From NCBI RefSeq assembly GCF_900104785.1, contig NZ_LT629733.1:2955001-3019000 (forward strand): a DNA stretch of 64,000 bases. Direction: 5' to 3'. This stretch comes from Formosa sp. Hel1_31_208 (GTDB lineage Bacteria > Bacteroidota > Bacteroidia > Flavobacteriales > Flavobacteriaceae). Shown here piece after piece: positions 9,064 to 17,740 of the stretch. The stretch's first letter is position 1, and each line of letters begins with the position of its first letter. The position numbers and the translations under genes are program-made. Below the pieces are notes generated by a model. That model saw nothing but the letters and a program-made list of their open reading frames with translations, ran no database searches and was not told the DNA's origin.

Positions 9064-10378
9064 AAGTCACATTTAAAAGTGTAAGAGCATAAATAAAAGC
9101 TGGCGCAGCGATGCGCATTGATGAGTGATTTATCGTAGCAAACCAAAAACACAGGAAAGCATAGAAGTAATAATTACGTTTATTTTGGGACCTTAAATCT
9201 AAGGGTTTGAAAATTAGAATCAAGATAATGATAATCCCAAAAATTCCATGTTCAGCAAGTAATCGGCTAATCTCACTATGTGAGGTAACCCCTTGACCTT
9301 CCAATTCTATTCGTTGATCTTTAGCTCTACTCGATCCTATTCCGAAGAAAGGATTAGAAATAAACCCATCTAGTTCTTCCTGGAACAACTTTTTACGACC
9401 GGTAGTAACATCGCCTTTTTCTCTTCCAAGATGATCTTTATTAGCATAACGCAAATCAATAAAACCATCTGTTTGCTTAGATGTTATTACCCATGTTACA
9501 GCCACACACAAACTAAAAAACACAAATAACGCGAGTATTTCATTCTTTTTTCTTCGAGATACTTTTAGGTAATAAATACCTAGGAAGGCTATAATAGCGA
9601 TAATAGCTGTAATGACCCCACCACGACTAAAGGTGACCATGGCACGGAAAGCTATGGCTGAAAAGATAGTTAGATTTAAAATTTTCATTCCAATAGATGG
9701 CGATTTTGTAAACAATCGAACGACAACAACAAACATACCTAAACCCAAAACAGTTGCCACCTGATTGGCTCCCCAACCCCCTGAGGCTGATCTATTAGAA
9801 CCTGTACTCGATAACACGTCACGAACACTTGGGTTATAAAAAAAGATATATATGGTATGGGTAATTATAGGCAAAAGTATATACAACAATAATGTATTCA
9901 GTTGCTTTATAGACACCTTTTTATCATAGCAAAATAACGCCGCAGCACCTAAGCAAATAGGTCCGCTTAACACAAAGGCTATATTAGTTCTAAAATTAGC
10001 ATCAAAGCTCAAGGTCGTAGATGCCACAAATATAGAAGGTATTAATAGCATAATGTAGATAAAATACGGATAACCCCTGCCAGATATGCCTTTGTAAAAC
10101 ATACCCATTATCATAAATAAAATAACCAGATACTTACCAGCCTCATAAGAGATAGAACCTTTGGTCATTCGTAAGAATACCTCAGCTCCAACAAAATATG
10201 CACACGCCTTCAAGATTTCAAAGGTTTTTAGGTGATTTGGCGATTGAAGGATACGATATAAAAAGAATCCCAAAGCGAGCAAAAAATACACTTTCGCTAA
10301 CGATTCATTGAAATAAACAACCATGCCTATGAACATATGTAACGCAATGGCACTTATATAGGTAATATTCGTTTTCAA
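9014..10378 (-). CDS. O-antigen ligase / Wzy-like polymerase family membrane protein
   Basis: A 454-residue polytopic protein with about ten hydrophobic helices. A large hydrophilic loop (about residues 300-370) contains the Wzy_C-type motif NPFFGIGSSRAKD, followed by SHSEISRLLAEHGIFG, as in O-antigen ligases and polymerases. It probably polymerises repeat units or ligates the finished chain in the periplasm. The start codon is TTG at 10378, placed about 30 bases downstream of a good promoter-like sequence; ATG 10336 is an alternative. Polymerase and ligase cannot be separated by eye. Confidence 0.82.
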   Translation of the reverse strand: MKTNITYISAIALHMFIGMVVYFNESLAKVYFLLALGFFLYRILQSPNHLKTFEILKACAYFVGAEVFLRMTKGSISYEAGKYLVILFMIMGMFYKGISGRGYPYFIYIMLLIPSIFVASTTLSFDANFRTNIAFVLSGPICLGAAALFCYDKKVSIKQLNTLLLYILLPIITHTIYIFFYNPSVRDVLSSTGSNRSASGGWGANQVATVLGLGMFVVVVRLFTKSPSIGMKILNLTIFSAIAFRAMVTFSRGGVITAIIAIIAFLGIYYLKVSRRKKNEILALFVFFSLCVAVTWVITSKQTDGFIDLRYANKDHLGREKGDVTTGRKKLFQEELDGFISNPFFGIGSSRAKDQRIELEGQGVTSHSEISRLLAEHGIFGIIIILILIFKPLDLRSQNKRNYYFYAFLCFWFATINHSSMRIAAPAFIYALTLLNVTYEKRPVHRKPTARIQA

Positions 10379-10409
10379 GAAGAGGTTTTTGAGCTTGTTA
10401 TGATTTGGC

Positions 10410-10439
10410 TAAAGATAATATATCTTAAGTGATGCACAA
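10410..10439 (-). promoter_or_regulatory. Internal promoter candidate upstream of the Wzy-like gene
   Basis: On the minus strand, TTG (10439-10437), exactly 19 bases and TATCTTTA (10417-10410) fit TTG-N19-TAnnTTTG with a single mismatch at the last base. The leader to TTG 10378 would be about 25 bases. It lies in the 90-base gap after the transglutaminase-like gene. Confidence 0.5.
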
Positions 10440-10468
10440 GTCCATAATACATACAACAGCGTTAATTC

Positions 10469-11275
10469 TTATGAAAATATACGTTTGTAGTCATCTAAAG
10501 GAAAGCGGTAATGATAACTCTTACCAATAACAAAAAGAACAAAATGAACAATAAAAACTGGAATTTGCGGTCTGAATTTGCGCAGGTACGAATCATACGT
10601 TTTATTTGAATAATGGCAAATAAGAAATGGGATGCTATCTGGGTCTAAATAATTTCTAATGATCACTTTTTCATCAATATCTTTTTCCGAATTAAATGAC
10701 TTGAAATAAACTTTTTCATTTTTTCTTACCAATTCATATAGTTCAATAACCGATAAAGGCACTCCTTTATGGTAGAAAAATAACACGCTGCTATACACAT
10801 CAATGAAAATCCATTTATTGAGGTCTTCACTATAGACTTCATTAAAAGAATGACCTCCATAATCTTTATTAAACGGTGCTCTGGTATTCCCCCATTCCCG
10901 AACTTTTATATCGTTAATAACACAAAAATTATTGAATATTTGCGCCATATCACTGCAAACACCTCCTTTACCCGACAACATAATTTTTAGTGCTGTATCA
11001 GAAGGTTCACTGAGACCTGGACCTCCTTTAATATTATTTTTCAACCAAACGCTTAAATGCTTTATTTTTTCTAAATCTGTTTTTGGCTGAAAATCTTTAA
11101 AAATGCTTTGATTGATCTCCTCGAAATACGACGGAATAGTACTTTTACTGTTGTACTGATTATAAGTATAACCTTGAATTTCTTCAATATTTGAATTCTT
11201 GGATAATAATTTAAAACGGGCTTTATAGAGTAAAGGGTGCCGCTTAAAAATCCAAGTCAGTTTTTTCAAGGTCAT
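10469..11275 (-). CDS. Transglutaminase-like domain protein in the polysaccharide locus
   Basis: A 268-residue protein with a papain-like transglutaminase-core domain. The likely triad is Cys in GGVCSDMAQIF (about residue 101), His in GGHSFNEVYS (about 131) and Asp in KWIFIDVYSS (about 148). No clear signal peptide is seen; the segment PVFIVHFVLFVIGKSY near residue 245 is hydrophobic. Such proteins may act as proteases, amidases or acyl-transfer enzymes. Its function in a polysaccharide locus is not known to me. It appears to have its own promoter, with a 13-base A tract in the spacer. Confidence 0.72.
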   Translation of the reverse strand: MTLKKLTWIFKRHPLLYKARFKLLSKNSNIEEIQGYTYNQYNSKSTIPSYFEEINQSIFKDFQPKTDLEKIKHLSVWLKNNIKGGPGLSEPSDTALKIMLSGKGGVCSDMAQIFNNFCVINDIKVREWGNTRAPFNKDYGGHSFNEVYSEDLNKWIFIDVYSSVLFFYHKGVPLSVIELYELVRKNEKVYFKSFNSEKDIDEKVIIRNYLDPDSIPFLICHYSNKTYDSYLRKFRPQIPVFIVHFVLFVIGKSYHYRFPLDDYKRIFS

Positions 11276-11300
11276 TTATAAAAGTTATTAATAGCAGGGA

Positions 11301-11329
11301 TAAATGTAGTATTTTTTTTTTTTTGACAA
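11301..11329 (-). promoter_or_regulatory. Promoter candidate with a homopolymeric spacer, before the transglutaminase-like gene
   Basis: On the minus strand, TTG (11329-11327), 18 bases and TACATTTA (11308-11301) resemble the Bacteroidetes promoter with one -7 mismatch. Thirteen of the spacer bases are a pure A run. The start codon is 25 bases downstream. A change in run length would change the -33/-7 spacing. Confidence 0.45.
11312..11324. repeat. Homopolymer of 13 T (plus strand) / 13 A (minus strand)
   Basis: The run is uninterrupted and, from a visual scan, the longest single-base run in the window. It lies between the GT4 gene ending at 11398 and the transglutaminase-like gene, within the spacer of a candidate promoter. 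Confidence 0.95.
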
Positions 11330-11397
11330 CGAATAAATTATTGAATTTCAAACGGTTCTCTCTCTCTAAACGGAAATTTTAAACTTACTATAATTGC

Positions 11398-12543
11398 TCA
11401 AATTTTACTTGAATCCGTCAAAATCTCATTTTTGATTCTCTGGTTATAATGGGCATACGTAAACTTTTGATGTTGTTCATTTGCATTTTGAATCATCGCA
11501 ACATAAGTGCCATCAGAAAGATATAATACTTTGGCTAAGGCTTTCGTGATTTCACTTTCTCTTATTGCATTGAGTAAAAACCCATTCTCATTATGTTTGA
11601 CATATTGCGAGAGCGAAGACACATTTGAGACTATGGGCAAACAGCCATAATTCATCGCTTCAGCTATAACTTTTGGAAACCCTTCGGAAGCGGATGGCAA
11701 TATAATAGCATGAGATGTTTTATAAATCTCATGAACCTCATGTCTCGCTAAAAATCCGTGAAATATGAAGTTCAATCCGATAGACTGTGATTCATCTTTG
11801 TATACCTGCATAAGCTGACCGTCACCTACGATGTGTATGTTCTTTATTTTTGCTTTGTCAGAAGCCTCTAATTGACTCAAGGCTCTTATAAGGAAACCAA
11901 CTCCTTTTGCTTCCTCTAATCTGCCTACAAAACATAAACTTAGTTGTCCTTGCTCAAGACGTTTTGTCTGTATTACTATTTTTCCGATTTCTATTTCAGC
12001 AGCTGTTAAACACGGGTTTTCAAAGGTGAGGCAATGCAAAGGCTGATCGCTCCACCTGCCATTTATGGTCACCTTTCTTTTTTGTTTTTTTAATAACCAA
12101 CGCTGAAAACGATACGCCATTGGCGCCTGCTTTTGCTTCCAATTTCCTGCATATTTAAACCATCCCGGTTTTGAACTCAACCCTATTAAATATGGAATGA
12201 CATAAACACCAATACCTGTAGGCGCTCTAAATTGAAAGTAATCTGCTTTGCGTAATGCAGATTGTACGGTTTTTAACACCAAAGGACCTTTGAAAATCAG
12301 ATTCATTTTATCACGCATTGTGTCACCACCTAAAGCCGGTATAGCCACGAAAGAAATGCGATTCGAAATATATGGCAAAGCACTAGATGGAGCTTCACAA
12401 TCATGTAACATTGCCACATGGTATATGTGATCAAAAATTTCAAGCAAATGGTTGATTTCAGTCACTGTAGACCCCAGACCTAATATAGTCCCATCATCAT
12501 CTTTATAATGCTCTGTATGTGATATTATGGTTAAAACTCTCAT
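11398..12543 (-). CDS. Glycosyltransferase family 4 protein
   Basis: A 381-residue GT-B enzyme. ATG 12543 forms a four-base ATGA overlap with the upstream gene's stop, so it is preferred to the first in-frame Met at 12582. The C-terminal domain has LCFVGRLEEAKGVGFLIRAL, IHIVGDGQL, and an EX7E motif in SEGFPKVIAEAMNYGCLPIV. The N-terminal part has the sequence YFQFRAPTGIGVYVIPYLIG, found in related flavobacterial transferases. Sugar specificity is unknown. A 122-base gap with the A-tract promoter follows it. Confidence 0.88.
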   Translation of the reverse strand: MRVLTIISHTEHYKDDDGTILGLGSTVTEINHLLEIFDHIYHVAMLHDCEAPSSALPYISNRISFVAIPALGGDTMRDKMNLIFKGPLVLKTVQSALRKADYFQFRAPTGIGVYVIPYLIGLSSKPGWFKYAGNWKQKQAPMAYRFQRWLLKKQKRKVTINGRWSDQPLHCLTFENPCLTAAEIEIGKIVIQTKRLEQGQLSLCFVGRLEEAKGVGFLIRALSQLEASDKAKIKNIHIVGDGQLMQVYKDESQSIGLNFIFHGFLARHEVHEIYKTSHAIILPSASEGFPKVIAEAMNYGCLPIVSNVSSLSQYVKHNENGFLLNAIRESEITKALAKVLYLSDGTYVAMIQNANEQHQKFTYAHYNQRIKNEILTDSSKI

Positions 12544-13643
12544 TCTAATAAAGCCATGTAAGATTTGATAATATGAGTCCAATCATGTTGTTCAGCCCAT
12601 TGCTTTGCTTCGTTTTGATACTGTATATCACGATGTAGTATCTCTGAAATCGCTGTTACCATTTCTTCGGCACTGTCATGCGCAATTAAAAGCCCTGAGG
12701 ACTTTACCTTTATAGCATCTTCTATGCCGCAGCCCAAAGATCCTATAACTGGAACCCCTAAAGCATTTGCCTCTAATATAGCGATGCCAAAGCCTTCCAC
12801 ATCACCATCACTACTTTCTGAACTCAACATCACAAATATATCGGTTTGACTCAGCATTTCTTTTAAAACCATATCATCCACACTTCCGTGAAATGTGATA
12901 TGATCCTGAACTTGCAGTGTCTTAGCAACTAACTTAAAGTCATTTGCTTCAGTTGGAATCCCTATACAATGGTAATGCACTTCCGGATAATGCTTTATTA
13001 TCTCAGGCAAGTGTCTAATTACATTTAATTGCCCTTTCCTTGCACTAACCCGACCTACCGTAGTTAATATAGGCTTGCCTTTTATCGTTGTTGACATGTG
13101 ACGCGTCATGCTCCAATTTGAAAATTGGATTCCATTAGGAATAACCGTTATATTGAGATTGAGGTAAGCCACTAAGTCTTTAGTATAATTTGAAACCGCA
13201 ATTACCTGATCAAACTTGCGAAGTGCTATATCCACAGATTTACGAAGTAGCACCGATTTAAAATTGACTTCTGTACCATGAATTATTGCTAAAGTCTTGC
13301 GATTTGAAAACATACTAAAGAAACCCACATTCCATAATGAAAATTTACCGGTAGCAATAACACAGGAGGCCGATTTAAATGCTCTATAGGTTAATACCAA
13401 ACGCCTCATATACATTCTAATGCGCCAATTATATCGTTTTACACGTTTTACAGCGAAGGGTAAAGTCTTATCAAAACGAAGTTCTTCTTCTCCCTTGCTC
13501 GAGCGTTGATCTGAAATAACCTCCACACAATAGCCATGCTTAGACAAGTACAGCGCCAAATTATAGGCGTGATTTCCTATGCCTCCAGGCTGTGGTGGAA
13601 ATTCAGAGGTCACAATAACGATATGTTGATGTTCTTTACTCAC
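12540..13643 (-). CDS. Glycosyltransferase family 4 protein
   Basis: A 367-residue GT-B enzyme. The N-terminus VIVTSEFPPQPGGIGNHAYN carries the Pro- and Gly-rich acceptor loop typical of GT4 (PPxxGGIxxH). The C-terminal half has LTTVGRVSARKGQLNVIRHL, YHCIGIPTE, and EX7E in VEGFGIAILEANALGVPVIG. It overlaps its neighbours on both sides by 4 bases (ATGA), so it is cotranscribed and probably translationally coupled with them. It should add one residue to the repeat unit at the cytoplasmic face. Confidence 0.9.
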   Translation of the reverse strand: MSKEHQHIVIVTSEFPPQPGGIGNHAYNLALYLSKHGYCVEVISDQRSSKGEEELRFDKTLPFAVKRVKRYNWRIRMYMRRLVLTYRAFKSASCVIATGKFSLWNVGFFSMFSNRKTLAIIHGTEVNFKSVLLRKSVDIALRKFDQVIAVSNYTKDLVAYLNLNITVIPNGIQFSNWSMTRHMSTTIKGKPILTTVGRVSARKGQLNVIRHLPEIIKHYPEVHYHCIGIPTEANDFKLVAKTLQVQDHITFHGSVDDMVLKEMLSQTDIFVMLSSESSDGDVEGFGIAILEANALGVPVIGSLGCGIEDAIKVKSSGLLIAHDSAEEMVTAISEILHRDIQYQNEAKQWAEQHDWTHIIKSYMALLE

Positions 13644-14968
13644 TCTAAGGTCACAATTAGAGGCCCTTCCTTCATTTTTTTACTTGACAACTGCCAAGAT
13701 TTAAAGACCTGATAGCATACTATTGGAAGTAAAAGTGCCGACAAAAAAACACCTAATACCAACAGTGGTTTATTTTTTTTAAACTGATACGGAAATATAG
13801 ATAAAGGCACCATACGTAATAAGGCTAACTTTGCGCTTTTATGACCAAAGTAACGCCTAAAAAAGTACAAGACACTTGGAATAGGACGCGGTGCGAAAAA
13901 TTTTGAAGGCCTAAAGGCATCCCAACTTCCCATTTCTCTTAAGCCACCAGTAGCCGCTTTAACGTCAACACAAGAGGCTATTGGATTGGATACACTTTTT
14001 ATACCTTGTAAATACACACGCAACCCAAACTCTCCATCTCCCATACGCTGTTTTTCAAACTGCCGATCGAACAAGCCAACCTGTTGAAATACCGATTTAT
14101 ACAACATGGCATTACCCGTGGCAAATTGCGAGGCTACAGCAAAAAAAGCTCGCTCTTTCGGAATCTGCTGACCTTCAGGATAAAATACACCAGCAGACAC
14201 TTGAGCATTAAAAAAATCGAGACATTTAAGATGTGATGAGATCCAATTAGGCTGAATCCGTACATCATCTTCAGAAAGTGCAATAAGTTCACCTTGCGCT
14301 GCTCGTATGGCATTATTTCTAGCTAACCACAACGCCTTTTCTTGTTGTCGAATGACATTAATAGTCAAATTAAATACGCTATAAAAGGCTTCATCAAAGG
14401 CGTCCGATTGATCCACTACGATGATTTCAAAATTTGAATAATCTTGATGTTCAAAATCCTTTAATACATCCTTCAAATAGTGATAGCGATTTAATGTTGG
14501 AATGATAACACTTACCCTCGGATTGTTTTCGATTAAAGCAGATTTAAAAGACGACCATTCTGCATTTATTTCAGCTATGGGATGAATTTCAACTCTTGAG
14601 ATATGTCTTGTTTTATACCAAGCTAAACACTCTGTAAACGGATTATGGAGCGATAACAAACGACATATCAACACATAAAACACCCAAGCCGAATGAAAAT
14701 ATTTTCTAATGAAGCGATAGTTATCTTGAACCGTTAGTTGCTCAAAACTTTCATATGTTAACCCATCACCAACAAATCCTTTTTGAATCGCCTGCCATGA
14801 CAAATCATAATTTGTAGCCGATTTTGATTGAAAGCCATCATCTAATTCTAGTTTCGATGTTACAGATTCAGGCAGCTCTTCAGCTACAGGAAATACCGAA
14901 AAACCACTCTTATTACAGAGTCTAAAGTAATGTGTAGGTTGTAAATATTTTAAGAATAAAAAAGGCAT
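13640..14968 (-). CDS. Glycosyltransferase family 2 protein with N-terminal extension and C-terminal membrane segment
   Basis: A 442-residue protein. The GT-A domain starts near residue 150 (RVSVIIPTLNRYHYLKDVL), with IIVVDQSD and an acidic metal-site equivalent in LIALSEDDVRIQPNW. A QQEKALWLARNNAIRAAQG stretch resembles galactosyltransferase-like GT2 proteins. The first 150 residues match nothing I recognise. Hydrophobic stretches near residues 365-380 and 400-420 probably anchor it to the membrane. It overlaps the next gene by 4 bases. Sugar and linkage are unknown. Confidence 0.82.
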   Translation of the reverse strand: MPFLFLKYLQPTHYFRLCNKSGFSVFPVAEELPESVTSKLELDDGFQSKSATNYDLSWQAIQKGFVGDGLTYESFEQLTVQDNYRFIRKYFHSAWVFYVLICRLLSLHNPFTECLAWYKTRHISRVEIHPIAEINAEWSSFKSALIENNPRVSVIIPTLNRYHYLKDVLKDFEHQDYSNFEIIVVDQSDAFDEAFYSVFNLTINVIRQQEKALWLARNNAIRAAQGELIALSEDDVRIQPNWISSHLKCLDFFNAQVSAGVFYPEGQQIPKERAFFAVASQFATGNAMLYKSVFQQVGLFDRQFEKQRMGDGEFGLRVYLQGIKSVSNPIASCVDVKAATGGLREMGSWDAFRPSKFFAPRPIPSVLYFFRRYFGHKSAKLALLRMVPLSIFPYQFKKNKPLLVLGVFLSALLLPIVCYQVFKSWQLSSKKMKEGPLIVTLE

Positions 14969-15010
14969 GAATTACGTGTCTATAATTAAAAACATGATGC
15001 AATATTTACA

Positions 15011-16102
15011 TTATGCCATAGGGTTATCGGTCTTCAAATTAATGACGCTTTTTATGGATTGATAGATGACCTCTTTTTCAAAAGTTTTATGATATATTTC
15101 TTTGAAGAACTCACTTGACAATCCTTCTCCACGAATATATGACATTAGTTTTTCTTTTAAGCCTTCAACGGACTTTGGATTAAAAGTAAACGTATCAACC
15201 GAAAATGTATTTAGGTCGATAAAATTAAGTGCCCCAAATTCTGTAGACACTATTACAGGAATACCCAAAGCAATCGCTTCAATAAATACTAAACCAAATG
15301 CTTCATGTAAACTTGGCAATACAACAACATCCATTTGATTGTAAAAGGCTGCCATTTCATTCACATTTAGCTGCCCTAAAAAGGTAATCTCAGATTCGAG
15401 ATCTAGTTTCTCTATGTTCCTCATTAACTCCTTCTTATAGTCTCCATCTCCAGCAATATATAAATGAATTTGATTGTCCTCATTTTTCAATTGATGTATC
15501 GCATTAATTACAACCTCATGGTTTTTATCAGCCACCAAGCGTCCGGGACAACCAACTTTTAATACTGATTTATTAGCATGAATTCCCGAAAACTCTGTAT
15601 CAGCTTTAAAATCTAAAATAGTTGTCCAAAAAGGAATACGAGTCGTTCTGTTTTTAGCTACACCATAAATAGAATGCAACTCTTGCTCTAATACTTTTGA
15701 GTTAGCGATGACTATATCAGCCATTTTCAAAAACAATGCTTTTACCCATACTTTAAATACACTCGGCGCACTATGACCATAGACGGTATGAAACCACACA
15801 ATATTTTTTTTTACTTTCAACAGTTTACCAAATAATAAGGCCGGATTCACATAACTGAAATTTGAAATAATAACATCGGGTTGTGTCTGTTTAATGATCT
15901 TATAAATATGTTTGTAATTTGAGACATAACTCCCGCGCTTATCTCCATAAATCTCTACACCGTTTTGAATAAAGGATTCTTTTCTATGCTTTAAAAAATA
16001 ATTAAAGACTGTATGTCCGTCATTGGACAATTTCATGGAGAGTTCTTGAAAAAAACTAGACAGTAGGCCTTTGTTATAAGTATATAAGATGAGTATTTTC
16101 AA
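15011..16102 (-). CDS. Glycosyltransferase family 4 protein
   Basis: A 363-residue GT-B enzyme. Its N-terminus MKILILYTYNKGLLSSFFQE begins the acceptor domain directly. The donor domain has KVGCPGRLVADKNHEVVINA, IYIAGDGDYKKEL, and EX7E in HEAFGLVFIEAIALGIPVIV, followed by STEFGAL. The gap of 112 bases upstream is AT-rich and contains a short inverted repeat (16123-16138) but no clear promoter. Specificity is unknown. Confidence 0.88.
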   Translation of the reverse strand: MKILILYTYNKGLLSSFFQELSMKLSNDGHTVFNYFLKHRKESFIQNGVEIYGDKRGSYVSNYKHIYKIIKQTQPDVIISNFSYVNPALLFGKLLKVKKNIVWFHTVYGHSAPSVFKVWVKALFLKMADIVIANSKVLEQELHSIYGVAKNRTTRIPFWTTILDFKADTEFSGIHANKSVLKVGCPGRLVADKNHEVVINAIHQLKNEDNQIHLYIAGDGDYKKELMRNIEKLDLESEITFLGQLNVNEMAAFYNQMDVVVLPSLHEAFGLVFIEAIALGIPVIVSTEFGALNFIDLNTFSVDTFTFNPKSVEGLKEKLMSYIRGEGLSSEFFKEIYHKTFEKEVIYQSIKSVINLKTDNPMA

Positions 16103-16214
16103 GGTTGACGTTTATATGTTCTAATCGATGCTTCGATTTAAATAACTAGGCTAAATTTAGTTGTTTCTTTAAACTTAAATAAAGAAATCTTTATATTCTA
16201 TTTAGGTTGTCTAT

Positions 16215-16883
16215 CTAGTAACTGATGTTTTTCCTCAAGAAGACCCCTAATTTAAGATAAGTTTTTTGACTTAAAATCTTGAGCAATACATATTTAATCA
16301 TATTTAATATTTTGAATTTAATTGTTTTTCTAGTTTTCGAATTCTGCTTATTCACATGGGGTTTCTTTACTAACCTTCCCAATATGTTTTTAGGTAATTT
16401 TTCATCTAAAAAATCACACAGCTCTGTCCATTCCAGTGTCTTAATCGTTGTGCTCAATGCGCGTTTGGGATATGTCTCAGTAAACTTATGGGCTGTGTTG
16501 TAATACCTATTGAAATAGTCTAAGAAGAGTGCTTTATTCGCTTCCGTTTTTGATAGTTTCATGTAACTAAATGATAAGTACCTGTCATTTTTATTGCCAT
16601 AAGAGTCATAAAAACTTTTCCACCACGATTCAAAATCGCGATGTAGTATAATACATTTCACTTCTGGGTTATTGATATATCGTTCCCATTCAAAACACCA
16701 TGGATAATCTTGAAATGCGTCATATTCGCTAAATTGTTTCTCTAAATAGCTGGTATCTTGAAATTGATAATGTATATCTGGACCTGTGACTTTATAATTC
16801 AGAATTCTCAACATGACTGCTAGGGTTGAGGTTCCTGTTTTAGGCAAGCCAACGACAATCACTTTATGTTGTTTATTAGACAA
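16215..16883 (-). CDS. P-loop sulfotransferase family protein (1 of 4)
   Basis: A 222-residue protein with the 5'-phosphosulfate-binding loop VVGLPKTGTSTLAVMLRIL at the N-terminus and a 3'-phosphate-binding-like segment CIILHRDFESWWKSF (about residues 76-90). These are the PAPS-binding marks of the sulfotransferase superfamily. It probably sulfates a sugar of the exported glycan using PAPS in the cytoplasm. The start is TTG at 16883; GTG 16862 is possible. The C-terminal third is basic and very AT-rich. Other sulfotransferases are at 22462, 33151 and 36610. Confidence 0.8.
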   Translation of the reverse strand: MSNKQHKVIVVGLPKTGTSTLAVMLRILNYKVTGPDIHYQFQDTSYLEKQFSEYDAFQDYPWCFEWERYINNPEVKCIILHRDFESWWKSFYDSYGNKNDRYLSFSYMKLSKTEANKALFLDYFNRYYNTAHKFTETYPKRALSTTIKTLEWTELCDFLDEKLPKNILGRLVKKPHVNKQNSKTRKTIKFKILNMIKYVLLKILSQKTYLKLGVFLRKNISY

Positions 16884-16892
16884 ATTACATGG

Positions 16893-17630
16893 TTATTTAT
16901 ATCCTATCGCTACTAAATGGGCGGTTTTTGAGGCCGTTTTTCCGACACCTCTAGATTCAAATCGATTTATAATATTGGAACCTATTGATTTTATAATGCC
17001 GAAAGGATCACTGAGTTTAAAACTTTTTAAGCCTTGAACGCGATACTTTCCTGTTTTTACCGCATAATGCACATCCACTGAAGTAAAATGTTTTTCGAGT
17101 AAGGTCTGTAACTGAGCCTTTGTATAATGGCGCACATGATCAGGGTTTTTGTCTGGACCTTCATTCTTAATATAATCGCCATTAGGTGTTGTAAAATAAG
17201 CCCAACCATTAGCCGCAATAACCTTTGCTATGTTTTCGACAAAAATGTCATCCTCTTCAACGTGTTCGATAACTTCAATACAAACAACGGCGTCATAAGA
17301 GGCGTCATCAAGGGTAGATTGTGTCATATCCTCAATAATAACGTCTTTTATATTACTTCGTTTTTTTTGAATGGTTTTTAATATGTCGCTTGTAAACCCT
17401 AAATTCAAATCTTCTTTTGTGCCGCTTTCTTGTGGCACATCTAATAAGGTAATATCTGCAGACAGATTAATCGTATAAGGCGATTTTCGACCACCCACAT
17501 CTAAAACGGAACACTTGCCATTCGTTCCTTTATACGACTTCAACAGTCGTTTGATATCATTGCGAACGGTCACTAAATGTGTCGGCATCAGAGAAAAGGT
17601 CACCCATCGCATGAATTCGTAGTTTGTCAT
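16893..17630 (-). CDS. Class I SAM-dependent methyltransferase
   Basis: A 245-residue Rossmann-fold methyltransferase. The motifs are CSVLDVGGRKSPYTINL (motif I), TLDDASYDAVVCIEVIEHVE (motif II/post-I region) and IAANGWAYFTTPNGDYI. This pattern is the Methyltransf_11/23 type. It lies 9 bases upstream of a sulfotransferase gene on the same strand, so it may O-methylate a sugar of the same glycan. The acceptor is unknown. A 110-base gap separates it from the upstream GT4 gene, and I see no convincing promoter in it. Confidence 0.82.
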   Translation of the reverse strand: MTNYEFMRWVTFSLMPTHLVTVRNDIKRLLKSYKGTNGKCSVLDVGGRKSPYTINLSADITLLDVPQESGTKEDLNLGFTSDILKTIQKKRSNIKDVIIEDMTQSTLDDASYDAVVCIEVIEHVEEDDIFVENIAKVIAANGWAYFTTPNGDYIKNEGPDKNPDHVRHYTKAQLQTLLEKHFTSVDVHYAVKTGKYRVQGLKSFKLSDPFGIIKSIGSNIINRFESRGVGKTASKTAHLVAIGYK

Positions 17631-17740
17631 CTCAGATTTTGGTAAATAGTTAGTTTATAAAATGTATTACAATAATAGATATAATGAATTAAATAACCAC
17701 AACGAACACTTAAAAGCTCTATCTCATTATAGAAACTAGA

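Noticed and set aside
16164..16187. AT-rich inverted repeat after the sulfotransferase gene as a terminator
   Set aside because: The stem is only A/T pairs apart from one, and no T run follows on the relevant strand.
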